In this document: positions 59,453 through 64,000 of the stretch, piece by piece
How the letters are laid out: each line of letters starts with the position of its first letter
How positions within the stretch are numbered: position 1 is the first letter of the stretch
Origin: Providencia sp. R33
GTDB lineage: Bacteria > Pseudomonadota > Gammaproteobacteria > Enterobacterales > Enterobacteriaceae
Direction of reading: 5' to 3'
Assembly (NCBI RefSeq): GCF_019343475.1
Contig: NZ_CP072453.1
Span: 558,001 to 622,000 of the forward strand
DNA length: 64,000 bases
Program-made: the position numbers and the translations under genes
The notes under the pieces: generated by a model
Told to the model about the DNA's origin: nothing
The model's input: the letters and a program-made list of their open reading frames with translations, nothing else
Databases searched by the model: none

Positions 59453-59489
59453 AATAACCGAGCTTTGTCACTTGCTCGGTTATTTTTTT
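59453..59489 (+). terminator. Terminator after the CDF transporter
   Basis: Perfect 11-bp stem AATAACCGAGC/GCTCGGTTATT (59453-59463 with 59474-59484) followed by T residues. Confidence 0.88.
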
Positions 59490-59665
59490 GTCGAATTAAA
59501 ACAATATCAGCCAATAAGTTATTGCACTCAATAGGCAACCAGTGGAAAATCAATCTGTTGCTGCAAGATGGAACGATTTTTTTGCTGACGCGGAAGGGGC
59601 GGTTGAGCAAATGTTAATTTTAACCCCTTCAGCTAAATAGATTACTATCGAATATTGAGGAAAAA

Positions 59666-60706
59666 ATGCGGTTTACTCAAGAACAACGTCATACTATCCG
59701 ATCGCCAAAAGTTATTGCTCTGACCAATCAAAATGGAATGAAGATTTTACTTACAAGCTTAGGCGCTAGCTGGGTTAGCTGCATATTGCCTTTAGCCAGT
59801 GGTAAGCGGGATGTGGTGTTAGGGTCACCCAATATGGGGAAGCAGATGGAGCAAGGTGTCTATCTTGGCGCGACCATCGGACGAGTTGCAAACCGCATTT
59901 GTGGCTCACGATTTACGTTAAATGGCCAGCAATACACAGTGTCTAATAATCAAGACAGGCACTGCTTGCATGGTGGAAAAGACAACTTTAGCTATCGAAT
60001 TTGGGGGATTATTCAACCAAGTCCGTGCAAAGCGGTTTTTTCGTTGACTTCACCTGCGGGCGATCAAGGCTTTCCTGGGGAATTATTGGTTGAGGTAAGC
60101 TATGAACTAACGGAAGATAATCAAGTGATTATTGATTATAAATACCAGTCAACGGAAGACTGCCCAGTGAATCTGACGAATCACACTTATTTTAACCTTG
60201 CAGGGGAAGATTCGGCTCGAACTGCATTTGAGCATGACCTGCAGATAGCGGCTGATACGTTTTTACCTACCACCGCAGAAGGGCTCCCGACAGGGGAGTG
60301 GCGAGATGTGACAGAGACGAACTTTGATTTTCGTACAGGTAAACGCATTGGACGAGATTTTTTACAGGATGATGTACAAGCCGCAGTTGGTGGGTATGAT
60401 CATACGTTTATCTTCAATAGTGGTATTGCTGATGGCCAGCAAACAGCGGCAATACTAGGCGCGCCTGATGGTGATGTACAGATGAAAATCACCACGACTA
60501 TGCCTGCAATGCAAGTTTATAGTGGCAATCAATTATTTGCGATTGCAGGAAAAAGCCAAATTTATACGGCATATTCAGGCGTGGCTTTAGAGACACAGTT
60601 TCCGCCTGATGCAGTTAATCACCCTGAATGGGGGGAGCTATATACAGGTATTGCGAAAGCGCAGCGGGTTTATACCAGCCAAACGAGCTATCAATTTATT
60701 TTCTAA
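59666..60706 (+). CDS. galM: Aldose 1-epimerase (mutarotase)
   Basis: Interconverts alpha and beta anomers of galactose and glucose. 346 residues. Catalytic His in LTNHTYFNLAG, substrate residues in GRVANRICGSRFTLNG, DRHCLHGGKDNFSYRIW, GGYDHTFIF and the catalytic Glu in GVALETQFPPDAVNHP. It stands alone, not next to galETK, convergent with the prp genes. GAGGAAAAA lies 6 bp before the ATG. Confidence 0.94.
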   Translation: MRFTQEQRHTIRSPKVIALTNQNGMKILLTSLGASWVSCILPLASGKRDVVLGSPNMGKQMEQGVYLGATIGRVANRICGSRFTLNGQQYTVSNNQDRHCLHGGKDNFSYRIWGIIQPSPCKAVFSLTSPAGDQGFPGELLVEVSYELTEDNQVIIDYKYQSTEDCPVNLTNHTYFNLAGEDSARTAFEHDLQIAADTFLPTTAEGLPTGEWRDVTETNFDFRTGKRIGRDFLQDDVQAAVGGYDHTFIFNSGIADGQQTAAILGAPDGDVQMKITTTMPAMQVYSGNQLFAIAGKSQIYTAYSGVALETQFPPDAVNHPEWGELYTGIAKAQRVYTSQTSYQFIF

Positions 60707-60726
60707 TTTATTGATGGACAAAATAA

Positions 60727-60755
60727 ATAACGCCGCAATTTAGCGGCGTTTTCGT
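60727..60755 (+). terminator. Bidirectional terminator between galM and prpD
   Basis: 8-bp stem AACGCCGC/GCGGCGTT (60729-60736 with 60743-60750), then TTCGTATT. Confidence 0.78.
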
Positions 60756-60773
60756 ATTAAAGATGGATAGAAT

Positions 60774-62228
60774 TTAAATCACAAATAAATCCATATATTC
60801 ATTTACTGGCATTTTTTCTAGCATAGGTTTATCGAGTGATGCCTGAAGAATACGCAGTTGCTGCGCTTCAGGAAATTGCCTTGCCAAATTAACCCTAAAT
60901 TTCTTTAATAACAACGGCATCCCTTCTTTGCGTCGGCGTTTATGGCCAACAGGGTATTCTATCACCACTTCTTCTAATACTTGGCCATCATTTAACGTAA
61001 TGGTTAACCCATTGGAAATCGAACGTTTATCTGGGTCATGGTAGTCAGCGGTAAATTGTGTGTCTTCATGGCAGTGCATTTTGGCACGAAGCACATCAAT
61101 ACGGCTATCTTGTGCAATGTTATCTTCATAATCAGCGGCAGTAAGCCGACCAAAAATTAATGGCACAGCTACCATGTATTGAATGCAATGATCGCGGTCA
61201 GCAGGGTTATTGAGTGGACCTTTTTTATCAATAATGCGAATACAGGCTTCATGGGTACGAATTGCAATTGAGGCAATATCATCGGCACTTTTACCTATTG
61301 CGGCTAATGCTTGATGAAGCTGAAGTGCCGCTTCGACGGCCGTTTGCGAGTGAAATTCAGCGGGGAAAGAGATTTTAAACAGCACGTTTTCCATGACATA
61401 GGAACCATAAGGGCGTTGGAAGTTAAGTGGTTGACCGTTAAATAAAACGTCATAAAACCCCCAAGTTTTGGCGGTCAATGCCGTTGGGTAGCCCATTTCC
61501 CCTTTTTGCGCCATCAATGCAAGCCTAACAGCACGGGAAGTTGCATCGCCAGCCGCCCACGATTTTCGTGAGCCTGTATTCGGCGCATGGCGATAAGTCC
61601 GTAAACTATGGCCATCAATCCACGCTTGGGAAACGGCATTGAGGATTTGTTCACGGCTCAAACCTAACATCTGTGCGACGACTGCGGTTGAGGCGACTTT
61701 GACTAAAATAACATGGTCGAGCCCCACTTTATTAAAGGCATTTTCAAGGGCTATACACCCTTGGATTTCATGCGCTTTAATCATGGCTGTTAATACATCT
61801 TTGATGATTAAAGGTTTTTTTCCTTTGGCTAGGTTTTCCCGAGACAACCAATCCGCAGTAGCAAGAATGCCACCTAAGTTATCTGAAGGGTGGCCCCACT
61901 CAGCAGCAAGCCAAGTGTCGTTAAAATCAAGCCAGCGGCACATTGTACCAATATTAAAGGCGCCTTGAATGGGGTCTAACTGAAATTGTGTGCCCGGAAT
62001 TTTAGTGCCATTAGGGACGATGGTTCCTGGGACTATTGGGCCTAACAGTTTTTTACAAGCAGGGTATTCTAACGATTCCATGCCACAGCCTAATGTATCA
62101 AGCAGGCAATGATAAGCGGTATCGTAAGCTAGCTCAGAAACAATGGGGTAATCCATTACATAATCAACAATGTCACTGATCACGCTATCAAATTCAACTT
62201 TATGAGAACTCACGGTTTGTGTTGTCAT
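60774..62228 (-). CDS. prpD: 2-methylcitrate dehydratase
   Basis: Dehydrates 2-methylcitrate to 2-methyl-cis-aconitate in propionate catabolism. 484 residues of the MmgE/PrpD family: LLDTLGCGMESLEYPACKKL, WLDFNDTWLAAEWGHPSDNLG, AWIDGHSLRTYRHAPNTGSRKSWAAGDA, FPAEFHSQTAVEAAL and HKRRRKEGMPLL match the PrpD core. It begins 13 bp after prpC (AAGGTAAA ribosome site). The stop is followed by the galM/prpD terminator, so prpE is not downstream. Confidence 0.95.
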   Translation of the reverse strand: MTTQTVSSHKVEFDSVISDIVDYVMDYPIVSELAYDTAYHCLLDTLGCGMESLEYPACKKLLGPIVPGTIVPNGTKIPGTQFQLDPIQGAFNIGTMCRWLDFNDTWLAAEWGHPSDNLGGILATADWLSRENLAKGKKPLIIKDVLTAMIKAHEIQGCIALENAFNKVGLDHVILVKVASTAVVAQMLGLSREQILNAVSQAWIDGHSLRTYRHAPNTGSRKSWAAGDATSRAVRLALMAQKGEMGYPTALTAKTWGFYDVLFNGQPLNFQRPYGSYVMENVLFKISFPAEFHSQTAVEAALQLHQALAAIGKSADDIASIAIRTHEACIRIIDKKGPLNNPADRDHCIQYMVAVPLIFGRLTAADYEDNIAQDSRIDVLRAKMHCHEDTQFTADYHDPDKRSISNGLTITLNDGQVLEEVVIEYPVGHKRRRKEGMPLLLKKFRVNLARQFPEAQQLRILQASLDKPMLEKMPVNEYMDLFVI

Positions 62229-62241
62229 TATTTTACCTTTA

Positions 62242-63405
62242 TTAACGCTGTTCTATCGGAATGAATAACTGATTCTCTGGCCCAATATAATTGGCAGATG
62301 GACGAATAATTTTATTGTCTTGTCGCTGTTCGATAATATGGGCAGACCAACCGGCAGTCCGCGCCATGACAAAGAGTGGTGTAAACATAGCAGTCGGTAC
62401 GCCCATTAAGTGATAGGCCACTGCGGAGAACCAATCTAAATTAGGGAACATACCTTTTTCACGTTTCATTACCGTTTCGATACGGTCGGCGATGCTGTAT
62501 AAATGGCGATTCAAGTTTTGCTCTGATAGCTGCAGTGCTACGGATTTAATGATGGGATGGCGTGGATCGGCAAGGGTATAAACGGGGTGACCAAAGCCAA
62601 TGATGACCTCTTTATTATGAATACGAGCAATGATATCTTGCTCCGCTTCATCCATTGAAGCATAGCGTTGCTGAATTTCTAGTGAAACTTCATTTGCCCC
62701 ACCATGTTTTGGCCCCCGTAAAGCGGCTATTGCTCCTGTCATTGCTGAGTAAAAATCTGTTCCCGTACCTGCAATGACGCGAGCGGCAAATGTTGAAGCA
62801 TTAAATTCATGTTCTGCATATAAAATTGCGGCAATATGCATGAATTTTTCCCACTGAGCAGGCGGTTTTTTGCCATGCAGTAAATGCAAAAAATGTGCGC
62901 CAATTGAGTCGTCATCGGTTTGTGTTTCGATGCGGCGACCATGATGGCTGAAGTGGTACCAGTACAGCAGCATTGAACCTAATGAGGCTAACAACCGGTC
63001 GGCAATATCTTTAGCGCCTGAAAATGGGTGAGCGTCTTTTTCGGGAAGCACGCAACCCATCATCGAAACCCCTGTGCGCATGACATCCATAGGATGTGCA
63101 TTGGCGGGAATGGATTCTAAAGTTTGTTTCACACTCGCAGGTAACCCACGATAGGATTGCAGTTTTTCTTTATAAGCGGTGAGTTCGGTTTGCGTGGGAA
63201 GTTTATCGTGTATCAATAAATGTGCAACTTCTTCAAACTCACACTGTGTGGCTAAATCATGGATGTCAAACCCACGATAATGCAGGTCATTTCCATTGCG
63301 CCCTACGGTACACAGTGCCGTATTTCCCGCAGAAACGCCCGAAAGTGCAACGGATTTTTTGGGTTTAAATTGTGGTGTTTCAGTGCTACTAAGTTGTTCA
63401 TTCAT
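62242..63405 (-). CDS. prpC: 2-methylcitrate synthase
   Basis: Condenses propionyl-CoA with oxaloacetate. 387 residues, short-type citrate synthase: SVALSGVSAGNTALCTVG and LHYRGFDIHDLA at the N-terminus, active-site His in LRGPKHGGANEV and GFGHPVYTLADPRH, and catalytic Asp in MFPNLDWFSAVAYHLMG. It lies between prpB and prpD on one strand. Confidence 0.95.
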   Translation of the reverse strand: MNEQLSSTETPQFKPKKSVALSGVSAGNTALCTVGRNGNDLHYRGFDIHDLATQCEFEEVAHLLIHDKLPTQTELTAYKEKLQSYRGLPASVKQTLESIPANAHPMDVMRTGVSMMGCVLPEKDAHPFSGAKDIADRLLASLGSMLLYWYHFSHHGRRIETQTDDDSIGAHFLHLLHGKKPPAQWEKFMHIAAILYAEHEFNASTFAARVIAGTGTDFYSAMTGAIAALRGPKHGGANEVSLEIQQRYASMDEAEQDIIARIHNKEVIIGFGHPVYTLADPRHPIIKSVALQLSEQNLNRHLYSIADRIETVMKREKGMFPNLDWFSAVAYHLMGVPTAMFTPLFVMARTAGWSAHIIEQRQDNKIIRPSANYIGPENQLFIPIEQR

Positions 63406-63461
63406 CGTAATTTCCTTGTAAGGGATTGAGGAGACTCAACTTGGTGCTGCCTACGTGCTTA

Positions 63462-64000
63462 TCACTTTTTTTGCGAAAATAGAGTGTCCAATCTTTGTTC
63501 ATAATCGTAGTAATGAATGCTTTGATATAGTTCATCACGTGTTTGCATCAATGGAACGACACTTTTTTGCGTACCTTCATGGCGTATCGCAGCATAGACC
63601 TGCTCTGCGGCCTTATTCATTGCTCGAAAGGCTGACAATGGATAAAGTGCAATTGCGATACCGACGCTGCGAAGTTCATCTAAGGTAAACAATGGGGTTT
63701 GGCCAAATTCGGTGAGATTCGCGAGAACAGGGGCGGGGGTATTTTGGGTAAACTGTTGATACATAGACAACTCGGTAATTGCTTCAGGGAATAACATGTC
63801 CGCGCCTGCTTCAAGGTAGGCTTGAGCTCGTTCAAGTGCTGCATCAAGGCCTTCGACGGCGAGCGCATCTGTGCGAGCCATAATCACAAAGCTGTCATCA
63901 GTACGGGCATCGACCGCGGCTTTGATCCTATCCACCATTTCTTGTGTCGATACGATTTCTTTATTTGGGCGATGACCGCAACGTTTCGCACCGACCTGAT
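63462..64000 (-). CDS. prpB: 2-methylisocitrate lyase, truncated at window end
   Basis: Cleaves 2-methylisocitrate to pyruvate and succinate. Only the C-terminal 178 or so residues (of about 296) are inside; the frame is open to base 64000 and upstream codons read QVGAKRCGHRPNKEIVSTQE, the conserved KRCGH catalytic loop of the PEP mutase/ICL superfamily. IMARTDALAVEGLDAALERA and LFPEAITELSMY follow. First of prpBCD; prpC follows after 56 bp. Confidence 0.96.
   Translation of the reverse strand, partial: QVGAKRCGHRPNKEIVSTQEMVDRIKAAVDARTDDSFVIMARTDALAVEGLDAALERAQAYLEAGADMLFPEAITELSMYQQFTQNTPAPVLANLTEFGQTPLFTLDELRSVGIAIALYPLSAFRAMNKAAEQVYAAIRHEGTQKSVVPLMQTRDELYQSIHYYDYEQRLDTLFSQKK

Overview
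The window is about 64 kb of a moderately AT-rich enterobacterial chromosome. Nearly all housekeeping proteins are close relatives of their Escherichia coli counterparts, but base composition and gene order fit the Morganellaceae, most likely Providencia. This is inferred from remembered protein families and synteny, not from a search.

Layout. 1-6050: 3' part of aceE, then aceF and lpdA (pyruvate dehydrogenase complex). 6140-10920: an AT-rich accessory island in the lpdA-acnB interval. It holds a bacteriocin-like gene with a TonB-box-like N-terminus split by a frameshift, its immunity gene, a decayed CDI-type (VENN-like) remnant carrying the same toxin family with a second immunity gene, a complete IS407-group IS3 element and a VOC protein. 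11360-15100: acnB, a VOC protein and yacL. 15240-27380: mscS, argO, yggE, argP, rpiA, serA, fau, 6S RNA (ssrS), zapA, ygfB, pepP, ubiH, ubiI, in an order close to E. coli. 27550-31383: a second accessory insert between ubiI and gcvT, with a 752-residue Gly-rich toxin-like protein followed by two copies of a lipoprotein with an FGE (SUMF1) fold, one of them a pseudogene. 32180-36870: gcvTHP with regulatory and repeat DNA. 36960-47371: a YWTD propeller protein, an HD hydrolase, ygfZ, sdhE-cptA, fldB, xerD-dsbC-recJ and prfB (programmed frameshift)-lysS.

48200-55290 is the most unusual region. A lipoprotein gene is translationally coupled to a 1,840-residue exported coiled-coil protein. That protein has 495-bp tandem repeats and a degenerate FKBP-type C-terminal domain. 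Convergent to it is an AraC regulator that closely matches ExsA/LcrF, the activators of Ysc-type type III secretion, although no secretion genes are present here. 56170-64000: ygbA with an NsrR-like operator, a ydcH-like gene, ecotin, a uspF-like gene, a CDF cation transporter, galM, and the methylcitrate genes prpD, prpC and prpB (prpB runs off the end; prpE is not adjacent).

Core functions present are pyruvate oxidation and TCA entry (aceEF, lpdA, acnB), one-carbon and serine/glycine metabolism (serA, gcvTHP, fau, ygfZ), ubiquinone synthesis (ubiH, ubiI), envelope stress and proteolysis control (dsbC, eco, mscS), and propionate catabolism (prp). LpdA is also the L protein of the glycine cleavage system encoded 26 kb away. 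The two accessory inserts look like antagonism modules (toxin plus immunity) in different states of decay. The coiled-coil/FKBP pair and the orphan ExsA-like regulator are the best candidates for an undescribed system.
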